Shown piece by piece: positions 43,986-55,200 of a stretch of 64,000 bases of DNA. The stretch is taken from NCBI GenBank assembly GCA_964036665.1, contig OZ038526.1, forward strand, positions 29,140,001 through 29,204,000, read 5' to 3'. Position 1 is the first letter of the stretch. Each line of letters opens with the position of its first letter. Source of the DNA: Gordius sp. MW1 (lineage: Eukaryota > Nematomorpha > Gordioida > Gordea > Gordiidae). The position numbers and the translations under genes were made by a program. A model generated the notes under the pieces. The model had not been told where the DNA came from and did no database searches. It was given only the letters and a program-made list of their open reading frames with translations.

Positions 43986-46900
43986 TTATAATGCTTGAGG
44001 GTAGACAATATTTTTTGGCATTTTATTATTTGTGTAGATAAACAGATTTTGTGGGTTGCCTATGCGAGAACACGCAACATATAGTTGGCAATGTGAAAAG
44101 CAATCTGTTTCTAAATCTATATTACAAATTTCTAGAGATTGTCCCTGCGACTTGTTAATGGTTATAGCAAATGCAAGTTTAAAAGAATATTGCAATCTTT
44201 TAAGTTTAAAGGGCTAATCTGTCGCTATTAAAGGGATCCGTGGGATGATAACATCTTCTCCAGTGAATGGTCCAGTCAAAATCGTGGCTTCAACAACGTT
44301 GCACATCAAGCGTTTCACAGCGAGACGTGTGCCATTGCAAAGTTTGGGCTAATTGATATTGCGCATCATGATAATCGGGACGCCAATTTTCAAATGCAAA
44401 ATGTGAGGTGGTATTCCTGAAAGATCAAGTGAGTTTAAAAATTCGATTAATTAATTAAAGCGTCACCAGCAACAACAACAGTGTCAACCGACTTGAAAGT
44501 AATTAAATCGCCTTGAATGTCTGACAGAATGAGATTGTTAAGCTCGTGCACGTCTTTATTCTTGGGGGCGAGAATAGATCTTTGGCAAAGCCAAAGTCGA
44601 TCATGATAATGGGTGTTAATATTTGAAAACACTTAATCAAGACATTTTTTGAAGGAACAAAATTGGAGAAGTTGATAGGAAAAAAATATTTCCTGAGCAA
44701 CATCAACGGGCATCGTTCCGTTCCCAATTTCTAGCAATTGATGGGAAAATATCTCACCTGCAGGATCATTTTGTAATACAAACCGCATATTAGTAGTTAT
44801 TAACGTTTTTTTTTTTTTTTTTTTAATATAATATAAATACATGAAATATAAAAGGCAAAATGCGCCGAATAAAATAATACACTATTCGGATATATCATCA
44901 TCGAGGGGATCTTCCAAAATTGGCCAAGAATCCGCGAACGATTTAAAGTTGTACTTGGCTATAAGAATACCAAGTCTTTGTTTTAGTAAAAAGGGTACCG
45001 AATGTTTAGACGGGGGAGAACGTCTTCCAACCTCTTTAAAAAAAGCTAAGGCCTGTTTGCCAAAGGTGCCTGAACACGAAGCAACCAATGGAATAAAAAT
45101 ATTTGAGGATAATAACGCTTTGTATTTATTGGTTTTCCGCCCCTCTAGTAGTTATTAACGTTTTGACATAAGACCACAAAATAGAATATTTTAAACAAGC
45201 ATTTATTTTATCCGAAGGGGTGGATCGAGGGAGCACCGGTAAAGTTTGCCTGATATCTCCTGCTAGCAATAATATTGTGTTACCAAACGGTTTGCAGTTT
45301 CCTCACAAATCTTGCAAAGGCCGATTAAGAGCTTTGAGCTATTTTTTATGAGCTAATGTGCATTTCCACACGATAAATTTACACTTCTGTAATACTTTAC
45401 CCATTTCAGATGTTCTGGAAACGTTGCACATTGGAGTTACACTGTGATGAACGTTTAAAAGCAATTTTTGTGGAGCAGTTTTTCCACCGGGCAACAATGT
45501 AGCAGCTATTCCGGAAGACGCTAGAGCCACGGCTATATCATTTTGAGAACGAATAGTTGCCAGGAGCAATGTCAAGGAAAGTTTTACCAGTTCCTCCACG
45601 AGCATTTAAGAAGAAGACTTCTCCATCATTTTTATTAACAGCAAGCAATATCTTATCCTAAACGGCTTTTTGTTGCGTCGTTAGCTTTGGAACATTCAAT
45701 CGTACATAAGACAGAAGATCACCTTGGTTGTAAATATGTTCACGATGTAGGTCTACATCAAATGTATCAGCAGCAGATCTAATTGGTACAGGCATACCCA
45801 ATTGATTCAAAGCTTTGTTTCCTATTTGTAAGCATTAATCTTCAAGAATGATTAAAGTTTCGTTATAGTGCTGTAGCATTTGTTCCATGTTAATATTATC
45901 ATGTGCATGACTATGCCGAATGATATCCTCTGCCATATAAGCTTTATATTTATACCATAAAGGGTAAAACATGACGGAGAGCAGGAGGTTAATATAATTG
46001 CAAACAATGCACGAATTTGTTTGAAGTATGGCACGCGTCACTAATGCATTCATCCCAATGATTATCGTGCTCTAACAAATGCATAGCTTGGCATGCACTG
46101 CGGAAAGGGGTATGTGCAACGCCGTTAACCACTTTTAACTGCTGGAAACACCTTGGACCGTAAACGTTAACTAACTTCATGCGAAGCGGCCTATCACATT
46201 AGCTTTTAATATGTCAGGCCGTCCAGGCACTGGCTTTCCGCGTTTACGACGTTCAAAGGATCTGGTGCGCGAATTCCACGTGTAATACATAGGCACCTCG
46301 GAATATAGCAACGTTTGCGCAAAATCATCAAGTTGACATAGCTTGAAGAAAGCTGCTAACCTTGTATCTGGAGGATTTAATGCTCTTTGTTTTACATTTG
46401 CATTTGTAAAATAAACGCGTTGCCCATTTTCTAGATGTATAGCTAAGTGAACCACAGCAGGACTGCGTTCATGAATAGGAAAGGATAAAATACGCCATAT
46501 GGCTTCGTTGCTGCTTATGTATCTTCCAGCATTATACTGTGCGATTTCATCAGTGTGAAGGCTCGCTATATTCGCAGTGCTATCTGGTTGAACGGTAAAA
46601 ACTGCCATATCACTGCCTTTGTTAACATACTTACAAATGTATTTAATAGATTTAACAGAGTTATAATATTCAACGTTAATGTGTGCTCTGTATAAAAGGA
46701 ATATGGAACAACCTAGCGATTATCTATCTCGACGATTGCGTTCCGTAGTTGAATGGTTGACACGTTTCCACCATCCTCTGTTGATCTTCTTTTGTACAAA
46801 GGATATCTATCACTTCCTGTAATTGTGTTGCATACCAATCGAGGATATAGCTTTGAGCATTTGCCGTCTATCATGCATGGCGATTTTGGATTGAACGTTC

Positions 46901-47948
46901 CGCAAAGGCCGTGTATCATATTTATAACAATTTCGTAAAAATCCTTATCTAGCTTGGGATCAGGTATTTCAACACATATTTGTGTAGATTTTGTTGGATG
47001 TGATCTTAGTATATAGCCATATGAGTATATGGGCATGCGGTAAACCTTTTGAAATTCCACAGAGTACATCCAGCAACGCACAGAGTCATACCAGCTTAGT
47101 AATGAGATTTATCATTGATTCAAGTTTATGTCGGAAAACACGTGCTGTGATGTCATGCCTATCGACTGGTGATTGGCCATGAAATAAGAATTCCTGTACA
47201 TCGGGCCATGCAGGATTGCATGCAAATGTAATCAATAAATCCGGACGACCTTAGTTAAGAACATATTCGATTGAATCTTGGGCGTATTCATGCATATGAC
47301 GCGGACTTCCGCTGTATGGTGAGGGCAAAATGGTTAGTCTCCCTACGTTATTTGTATTAGCGTCGTTAAGAACTGCATCTCGCAAATGAACATATTCTTC
47401 TGAGCGAAGTTTGGTCTGATTTAAACGGATGTAGAGCAGACGTTCCGATTCAACTTTGCCATACATAATAATCAACTATGTATTGATGGAACAATTGGCG
47501 GCATTTTAAAATATGATTTTCTTCGTGTTCTCGAACCATTATTCTGTATGAATAATAGTTCATAGCGCTGCATTTTAAGTTTGTCGGTTCACCATTGACT
47601 GCATTAATCATCTTAACGTTTAAGTAATATCCGTCAGCACTATCCCAAAATATTATTGGATAATGAAGAAGATCATAGCATCGATGAGTGTCCGCAACAT
47701 GTGTTAAAGTAGCGTTTATCCTATGCAGTACAATATCTCTTGATTGAAATTGGTCCCCAACAATAACAATTGCGAGGTCGTTTATAGTAGGAGCATTAAA
47801 TCTTCTCACATGTTGTCCCGCGTGAGTTTTGTCAGCATGAATAACAATCTTGTATGTCGAGTGCTGTTTTAAACAAACGCACTAAATTGTTATTAGCGTG
47901 AAGAAGCGCCTGAAGTTGTAAAAAGATAGACCTTTTTACACCATTTTT
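43986..47948 (-). pseudogene. Helitron RepHel: HUH replication initiator and Pif1-family helicase
   Basis: From the N-terminus: IFLQLQALLHANNNLVRLFK (about 47,925), RRFNAPTINDLAIVIVGDQF, IRLNQTKLRSEEYVHLRDAV and TILPSPYSGSPRHMHEYAQD, then the HUH site in GLPHAHILIWL (about 47,020-47,045). IEIDNR and the following NVYGPRCF region lead into the helicase: Walker A as ARGGTGKTF (about 45,565-45,590), RTSEMGKVLQKC, and the C-terminal AFAITINKSQGQSLEICNID (about 44,120-44,180) with YVACSRIGNPQNLFIYT. By family knowledge the protein nicks DNA and drives rolling-circle transposition. It is broken by numerous frameshifts and stops and by an inserted retrotransposon; the catalytic tyrosines could not be assigned. 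Confidence 0.88.
44810..45145 (-). pseudogene. 5'-truncated R2-type retrotransposon, copy D, with 19-bp duplication
   Basis: TAGTAGTTATTAACGTTTT flanks it at 44,791-44,809 and 45,146-45,164. On the minus strand it ends in a long A run (plus-strand T run 44,806-44,824). The coding piece reads MVASCSGTFGKQALAFFKEV and KQRLGILIAKYNFKSFADSW, the last part of the same protein as copy C (IVASCSDTFGKKALAFLN). A poly(A) tail, 5' truncation and a long target duplication show target-primed reverse transcription into the Helitron helicase gene. Confidence 0.9.
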
Positions 47949-48500
47949 ATTATACGTGGTGACTTTGAACAAGGGAAATTTATTCTACGATAATTTCTTT
48001 TTTGTAATTGAATTTTTAACAACAGGATCGGTAAGTGTATTTAGGTAAATCGAATATAGTATATTTGGTTGTAAGATGGGGACAGGGGTATTTTTTGTGT
48101 GTAAAAGTTTTGGGGGAACAATATTCTCTTTCTTAAAAATGGGAACACTGAAGTATCTGTTGGAACGTAAATTTTTTGTCAGTGAATTTTCTTGTGTTGT
48201 TTTTTCTTAAACGGGAAATTTATATATGTTTTTACTGTGGTATTTTTTCCGCCTAGGAAAACTTTTTATTATTATTCTATTACCATTATTTTTAAAATAT
48301 CCACAGAAGTTAACCCCAATTGAGGCTCTCGATCTTTACGAGATCGACCTCAATTGTGGTAAGGTGGTAATTAAAATGAAAGGGAAAAGTTAAAATCAAG
48401 TTAGGTAATTAAATTATCGTTATAAGTAGTAGGTCGGGGGGGGGGGATTTAAATCATTGCTATTCGAAGTAGGGCGGGGGAGGGGGGGGTTTGAGACACA
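47949..48500. other. Probable LTR of the minus-strand element ending at 48.5 kb; strong hairpin
   Basis: No gene. It follows the polypurine tract at 48,504-48,516 in the minus direction (LTR start TGTTGTGTCTCAAACC), so at least part should be LTR; the far end is not fixed. It contains two G tracts (48,437-48,446 and 48,476-48,489) and a long imperfect palindrome at 48,313-48,358. Confidence 0.45.
48313..48358. repeat. Imperfect palindrome CCAATTGAGG...CCTCAATTGTGG
   Basis: The outer arms CAATTGAGG and CCTCAATTG pair perfectly, with an inner GATCT-TTACG-AGATC stem. It could be a retroelement RNA structure or a protein-binding palindrome. Confidence 0.55.
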
Positions 48501-48503
48501 ACA

Positions 48504-49280
48504 CCTCCCCCTTTATCGAGAAGTCGCAGACTTGATGTCCTTAGTTTTTTTTAACTAAGTAAAACCATCAATACATCCCCTTCTCGATAAGGATTACAGT
48601 GATTAAATGCAATGCGGTGTGATGTAGTCCCGCAAATCGTTTGGTTTTTCTCCTTTTTTTTTTTGGATGCCGCACCATATGTGTCGGTTTCGTTGTAGGT
48701 CACTGTCGGAAGTACGCGTTGATGTAATCGCGCTGGTTGAGCTGTTCGGATGTAAATGCGATGTAATGTATATTGATGTAATCGTGCTGGTTTGTTGTTC
48801 GGATGTAAATGCGATGTAACGTATACAAGTTTAAAATAGATTGTGCGTGGGGAGGGGGGGGGGAATATGAAAAACAATAAACCCAGTTCTCGTCCGTTAG
48901 CGAGAAGTTGAAGCGGCGACCCATCGAGTTCTAGGACTTCCAAAGCCCCCTTAATTGTAACTGCCGGTGCACCCACTTCCCGGACGGAATGTGCTCGGGG
49001 TTTGGGGCACATTGGAGGAAGGTGCCTCCTCTTACATCCCCAGCATTTCCTCGTGCGAACCACTACCGTTTGTGCACTGCGGTTATTAAGATTATTTAGT
49101 GTTACGCGTCGAGGCGGTATTGACCGGGGTCCACCGGTACCTGCAGGTCTGACCTGTGCAGCCGATTGTTCCCTACCAGGTATCGCTCTCGCCTCTACCG
49201 GCGGCGGTCCTGCGACTGGGTGCGTTAGATTAATCACCCGTTTTAAATTAAAATTTGATTCTTACAAAAAAGAAGTTTGT
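48504..49280 (-). pseudogene. LTR element 3' part: gag knuckle, spacer repeats, polypurine tract
   Basis: A 228-residue frame (49,237-48,551) has a proline-rich start, then RKCWGCKRRHLPPMCPKPRA (C-x2-C-x3-H-x4-C), matching the type 1 fragment at 41.1-41.2 kb, then ALEVLELDGSPLQLLANGRE. Its last third is a repeat artefact: a ~60-bp direct repeat (about 48,720-48,840, GATGTAATCG, GGATGTAAATGCGATGTAA). The polypurine tract AAAGGGGGAGG (48,514-48,504) is followed by TGTTGTG, a plausible LTR start. It seems to be gag-only. Confidence 0.5.
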
Positions 49281-49527
49281 GATTGTGGGAGTATGTAAGA
49301 ATATAATGCGTGCACGAACCCTTCAAGCATATAGATGTCCCTCATAATCCGATAGTATCTAATGCCCGCAATAAACAAACAAAAACATCATCGGACTTAA
49401 ATTGTTCTTTTCAATAGGCTTTTTCATTTTAGATCTTAGTTTTTTTATAAGAAGATTGCAATTAAGTGTGTGAAATCAAAACAGCAGAATAACCTAAAAA
49501 TTAAGTGTGATTTTAAAAAGTGATAGT
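49281..49527. other. AT-rich spacer before the short-LTR element
   Basis: No gene recognised. Confidence 0.35.
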
Positions 49528-49670
49528 TGTTATATATTTAAATATTGTATTTTAATATTTATTCCAAACGAGACGGTAGATTCGTCTCGTACTATATATT
49601 CATCCTTTGTTCTATTTCCTAATAGTTCTTTGTTATTTAACGCTTTAATGAATACTTAATAAACTCATCA
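49528..49670 (+). repeat. 5' LTR, 143 bp
   Basis: Shares with the 3' copy TTATTCCAAACGAGACG, ACTATATATTCA, CCTTTGTTCTATTTCCT and TAGTTCTTTGTTAT. The copies differ at many sites, so the insertion is not recent. The sequence is unusually short for a Gypsy LTR. Confidence 0.78.
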
Positions 49671-49726
49671 TTGGCGCTGCGAGTCTGCGACGTAATTAAG
49701 ACTTTAGGATATATATATTCTAAACT

Positions 49727-50449
49727 GGAAAGATATCACTAAAGGAATTTGATTCTATTAATGAAGATATTGAGGATTATTTAGATTACGTGGACGCGCG
49801 TCTTGATATTATAGGAATATTATCCGATGTGGCAAGGAAAAAGTTAATTAGAGCATTTTTAGACACGGTGAATTTAAGAGTGTCTCAATTTCTATATCCA
49901 AAGCTTTTTAAGGACGCCATATGGGATGAAAGCGTTTGTGCTCTGCATAAAGTTTTTAAAAAGACAACCTCGGCGTTTGCGCCGAGAATGGAACTTATGC
50001 GCTCAAAAAGAGGCTCCGGTGAGTCGGTATTGGAATTTTATCGTAAAATCACTTCTATAGTACAAGCTTGTAACTTTAAGGTGGATATAGAAGCGCGTAT
50101 TCGTGATCAGCTGATTTTTGGAGTTAATCTAAAACGTTTAGGTCTCGAAATTCATACAAATTTTCCTAATTGTGAAGAAAAGGATGGTAGTGCTCTCAAA
50201 TTGGAAAAGGTGCTGGAAATGGCACTAACAATCGAAAGAGCCGAGGAAGAGACTAAAGAAAATGTTCCTATGCTTTAAAAGATATCAAGGACGCAAGACG
50301 ACAGGTCTTTCAAAACCGACAAGATTTTTAAATGCCAACGTTGCGACAAGAATCATCACTCAAATCAGTGCCCCGCCTTCATGGCATATTGCAGAAAATG
50401 TAATAAGAGGGGACATTGCGCCCGATGCTGTAAGGACGATTCCAAAGTT
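49727..50449 (+). pseudogene. Gag-like protein with two CCHC-type zinc knuckles
   Basis: An acidic start (EFDSINEDIEDYLDYVDARL) leads into a capsid-like region typical of Gypsy gag (LIRAFLDTVNLRVSQFLYPK, SGESVLEFYRKITSIVQACN). After an in-frame stop at 50,276 come two knuckles: CQRCDKNHHSNQC and CRKCNKRGHCARCC (about 50,328-50,431). Frame ends at 50,449. By family knowledge gag packages the element RNA. No clear ATG at the start. Confidence 0.75.
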
Positions 50450-50490
50450 TAGCAAGTGTATATACCCGGGAGGATAATGATACGGTTTCT

Positions 50491-50900
50491 ATGAATTCAA
50501 TATATCAAATTAATCGTCGATGGTGCCGTGCTACGATCAAGATAAAAATCAACGAACTCTGGACATTAATGGATTTTGATACTGGCGCTCAGGTGTCGGT
50601 CATTAATGCATCATTATGGGAAAAAATTGATACACCATTACTTAGAAAGACCATACCACCATTAGTATATGGTCTTACCATTCTAGATATATTGGGGGAA
50701 TCAACCGGGAAGGTCAAGTTGGCAATAGAAAGAAAGTTTTAAAGGTTCTGTATAGCATCGGTAAGGATGTACCACTTTTTGGCTTACCGTGGAGCTTAGC
50801 TTTTAACTTATCACTTCCCCCAATGGTTAAAGTGCATAATTTATGTAGTTTAAACAATCAAACCTCGATTACTAAAATTTTTGAGAAGGCATTTAGCACA
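50491..50900 (+). pseudogene. Retroelement aspartic protease and start of pol
   Basis: LWTLMDFDTGAQVSVINASL contains the retropepsin D-T-G-A active site followed by the hydrophobic strand. After a 1-base slip near 50,742 the frame continues LFGLPWSLAFNLSLPPMVKV, the pre-RT region of Gypsy pol, and ends near [14 protein letters not shown]. The RT itself does not follow. Confidence 0.75.
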
Positions 50901-50908
50901 ATATTTGA

Positions 50909-51700
<792 letters not shown>

Positions 51701-52017
51701 GGAATTAAAGGCACAAATTTTTCTTCCTGAGCAACCGGTGTGGGTGAGGAATAAATAGAGTCAGGGTTTGCATGAGGGCTTAATTGCTACAAACGGCTCC
51801 TCAGTGGAAGCGGATGGTAGGGTATTGCGGAAGCATGTCGACCAACTAAGGAATAGATTGTTAGATACACAAGAGTTAATGCAAGTGTACAACCGTTAGT
51901 TACGCCTAGAGGAGAGTCGTTTAACATAAGTCCAACGTCTCATCCGAAACGACGTTTGCCCACCTTCAAGAATTATCAAAGAATTATAATTAAACCCAAA
52001 AAGAAAAGGAGGACATA
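51701..52017 (+). pseudogene. C-terminal remnant of Gypsy-type pol after the integrase core
   Basis: RELKAQIFLPEQPVWVRN, then after a stop EADGRVLRKHVDQLRNRL (about 51,810-51,860). V-W-V-R-N and G-R-V-L-R-(R/K)-H-V-D-Q-L-R are the post-integrase motif of Gypsy pol. It shows that the kinesin segment lies within pol and not after it. Confidence 0.78.
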
Positions 52018-52150
52018 TGTTTTATATTTGAACATTATATTTATATTTATTCCAAACGAGACGATCGATTTGTTTTGTACTATATATTCACCCTTTGTTC
52101 TATTTCCTGATAGTTCTTTGTTATCTCGCGCTTTTACTTAATAAACTCCA
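52018..52150 (+). repeat. 3' LTR, 133 bp
   Basis: Starts TGTTTTATATTTGAAC after the purine tract and ends AATAAACTCCA. It lies only about 100-180 bases upstream of the first recognisable cystinosin exon. Confidence 0.78.
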
Positions 52151-52246
52151 CTCTTTTTAGTTAATATTAATATACTAATGTTTTAAATAACAAAATATAA
52201 TTACTTGGGATAGTGCCCAAGAAACTTTTAATTTGGAGGTACGTCC

Positions 52247-55200
52247 TTGGTATTGGTACTATGCTCAATGCATTTCGTAATTATTTTATATCCGCTATAT
52301 TATGAAACCATCTATTCTATGTATTCAAAGTCAGATGTAAACTTATATTTAATAAGTCAAATTTTTGGCTGGACTTATTTTGTAGCTTGGACCGTATCCT
52401 TTTATCCACAGCTATATACAAATTTTATGCGCAAGAGGTACCTAATTTATTAAAAAAAATTAATGGTTGTTATAGTGTTATTGGACTTAATTTGGATTTC
52501 TTAACATTAAATATCACAGGATTTTTATGTTATTCTTTATTTAATTTGGGTCTCTATTTTAATCCTAAAGTAACATATATTATTTTGTTTAATATATTTT
52601 TTAAGGTAGTGTCTAATAAAGATGTTCAGAATAATTTAAATCCTGTTCAAATAAATGATGTAGTATTTAGCCTACATGCCTTGGTAATATCCATGATAAT
52701 TGGACTCCAAGCATTTATATATGAAGTAAAATAATCTAAGTTAGCTGCTTTTATAAAAACTTAGCTATTGACAATTCCCCTAAAAGTGTAGTTCTATTCT
52801 AAGCTTATTGCAAATCTTATTACACTTCTTTTAATAATGCTTCTTTATTTTTGGTAACATTAGCGTGGTGATCAAAGAGTATCAAAAGTTGGCAAATCTT
52901 TGATTGGCTTCATATATTTATCTATATTAGTATGTTCAGGCCTTGCTATTGGACATGTAATATCATGGATTAATTTTTTATACATCATCTCCTATGTCAA
53001 AGTTTTTATTACAGCCATCAAATATATTCCACAGGTAATTATAGCTAAATGATGTTACTTCTAGCCATTTCTTATATTTTGATAAGAGTTATAGCCAATT
53101 ATATATTAAGATTCTAGCTTTATGAGATTATTTTTTTTACTTATTTTATGAGACTTTTGATCATTAGTTATATTTTCTTTTTGATTCAGCATTTTCCCCC
53201 TTTCAAATTTTTGTTTTTAAAAAACTATCTTCATTCGGCTTGTGTCAGATTGTTATTAAAACATATCCTAGAGAAATAAACTTTTTTTTATTTTAATTTG
53301 ACTTACTCAAAACTCATTTGCATTCTATTTGCACAATAATAGGAGCCGATTGGCATATTTTAAATTTGCTTACACTTTAGTATTGTTTGTCATTTTATCG
53401 AAATTAACAATTAGCCCTTAGCATTCCACTTAAACTAACGAACTGCAGTCACCTTTTTTCAACCCGAACCCGACCCGAAAGTATTTTAAAATTTTCAACC
53501 CGACCTGGCCCGACCAATTTTTTTTATTCGAATCCCTCCCGAACGCGTTTCAAATTTTGGTATCCGACGCTAGAGTAAGAAAAATTGCGGTTTATAAAAT
53601 CGAATCGACAAATTAAAGTGCGATTTATGAAACTAAATTATACAACAGATTTTGATCACTAAATTTATTTGAATTATGATTATAGTGATGTACAAATATG
53701 ATAGTATCCGCAATATCGGGTGGCACTAAATTTGAAATGTATAATTTTGCAAATGAACCATTTGATAAATTTAAACTCACTTTTATTTTGGTTTATGTAT
53801 AAATACTTATGTAGTTTTAATTAATAATGAACTATCACACCACATTATTTAAAAATACTAATTATATTATTGATATTTTACATTTCACGAGTCAAATTTA
53901 AATTTGCGTCCAAATTAAAACAATTAGATTTAAATAAACAAAAGTAATTTAATTAACTGAATGAATGAGCTTTAATTATACATTTCGACATTAATTAAAG
54001 ATATTATACAACATAGCATTAATTTAAAAGCTATGTCCCGTGTATTTTACAATATAAGATTCATAATTTTTGATTTGACACTTTAAATCCAACCCGGCCC
54101 GACTTGAAAGCATTTCAAAAATTTTAACCCGAACCCGGTTTCGGGTTAGACGCAGGTCTCTAACTTATAGACCAACCCGGGCACTTAATAATGTTTTTAA
54201 TATTTTAGTTTTTTAAATTTGACATATTGATTGTTAATATTTTAATTGTTTGTATCTGATAGTTTATCAAGCAGCCTTTTATTATAATATGTTTTATTTA
54301 AAATTTAGCCATTTTTATTTCTAAATTATTTTTATCCATTTCACACAGCATATTTCTTTCAGGGTATTAAAATTATGGATGCTATTTGAGCTAATATACT
54401 TTGGAATTATAAACAGTGTTAACCCTTCAATTTGAAGTATAATAAATTAAAAATTTATATTATAGGTTTGTTTGATTTTTTAAAGTTTTTATAGCAAATT
54501 TATTTTTTGTAAATTTGATAAAATCTTATTATTCATTATGTGCCCTTTTAATTTCTCATTAAGTACAAATTTTTTATTTACTGGTTGTTATAATTTCAAT
54601 ACTATGTTCCAAATGTATTCATACTTTGTCTAACTCACCAAGACATACAAACTATTTCTTTGTAAGATGGGCCAAAGCATTACCCACCTGTATAAATAAA
54701 AAAAAATTCCATTTGTGCTTGGTGTTGGATTGCTTAATGTTGGCTTGATTCTTCTAGCTGTATTGATTAGTTCCAAATAACGTTGTAAAAACGGCAGTGT
54801 TTTGTTTGTTCGACCTTTGGTTTTAGCAGGGGCGTAGGCAGGATTTTATTTTATTTTTTTTTTTTTGGGGGGGGGGGTTTTCAAATTTTTTCTTCTAATA
54901 TCGAAGAAATTTATAGGAAATTTTTTTAATGCAATGGGGGGGGGGCCGCCCCTTCCCTAAATAAAAACCAAAAAAATTTCATTGCTACCCTTAAAAATTA
55001 AAAAAAAATTATGTTTTGCCCCCCGGCCCCCTAATTGAACTTCTCAACGTTTCGCCCCTCCCCTTAATTCAAAACCTGGCTACGCCCATGGATATACATA
55101 ATGTAGCATCCATGTGAGTTTGTCCAGCCAAATTTAGATTTTAAACAGCAGGTCCTTGTTCCACATGAATTATATCTAAAATTATTTTAACTATAATCAT

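Larger units (their letters stand above)
43577..47948 (-). mobile_element. Autonomous-type Helitron remnant
   Basis: Carries the RepHel gene on the minus strand. Its 3' side ends in the hairpin GCCAA-AGCAACGC-TTGGC (43,604-43,587 read on minus), the same hairpin that precedes a CTAG terminus at 62,446. The 5' end is not defined. A retrotransposon fragment (44,810-45,145) is inserted within it. Confidence 0.8.

Noticed and set aside
48551..48924. C-terminal third of the 228-residue frame and the 74-residue overlapping frame as protein
   Set aside because: It is a ~60-bp direct repeat read through; only the knuckle-bearing part has similarity elsewhere.
52018..52150. The short repeats at 49.5 and 52.0 kb as promoter duplications of cystinosin
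   Set aside because: They sit exactly beside a primer-binding-site-like sequence and a purine tract and bound gag and protease sequence, so LTRs explain them better.
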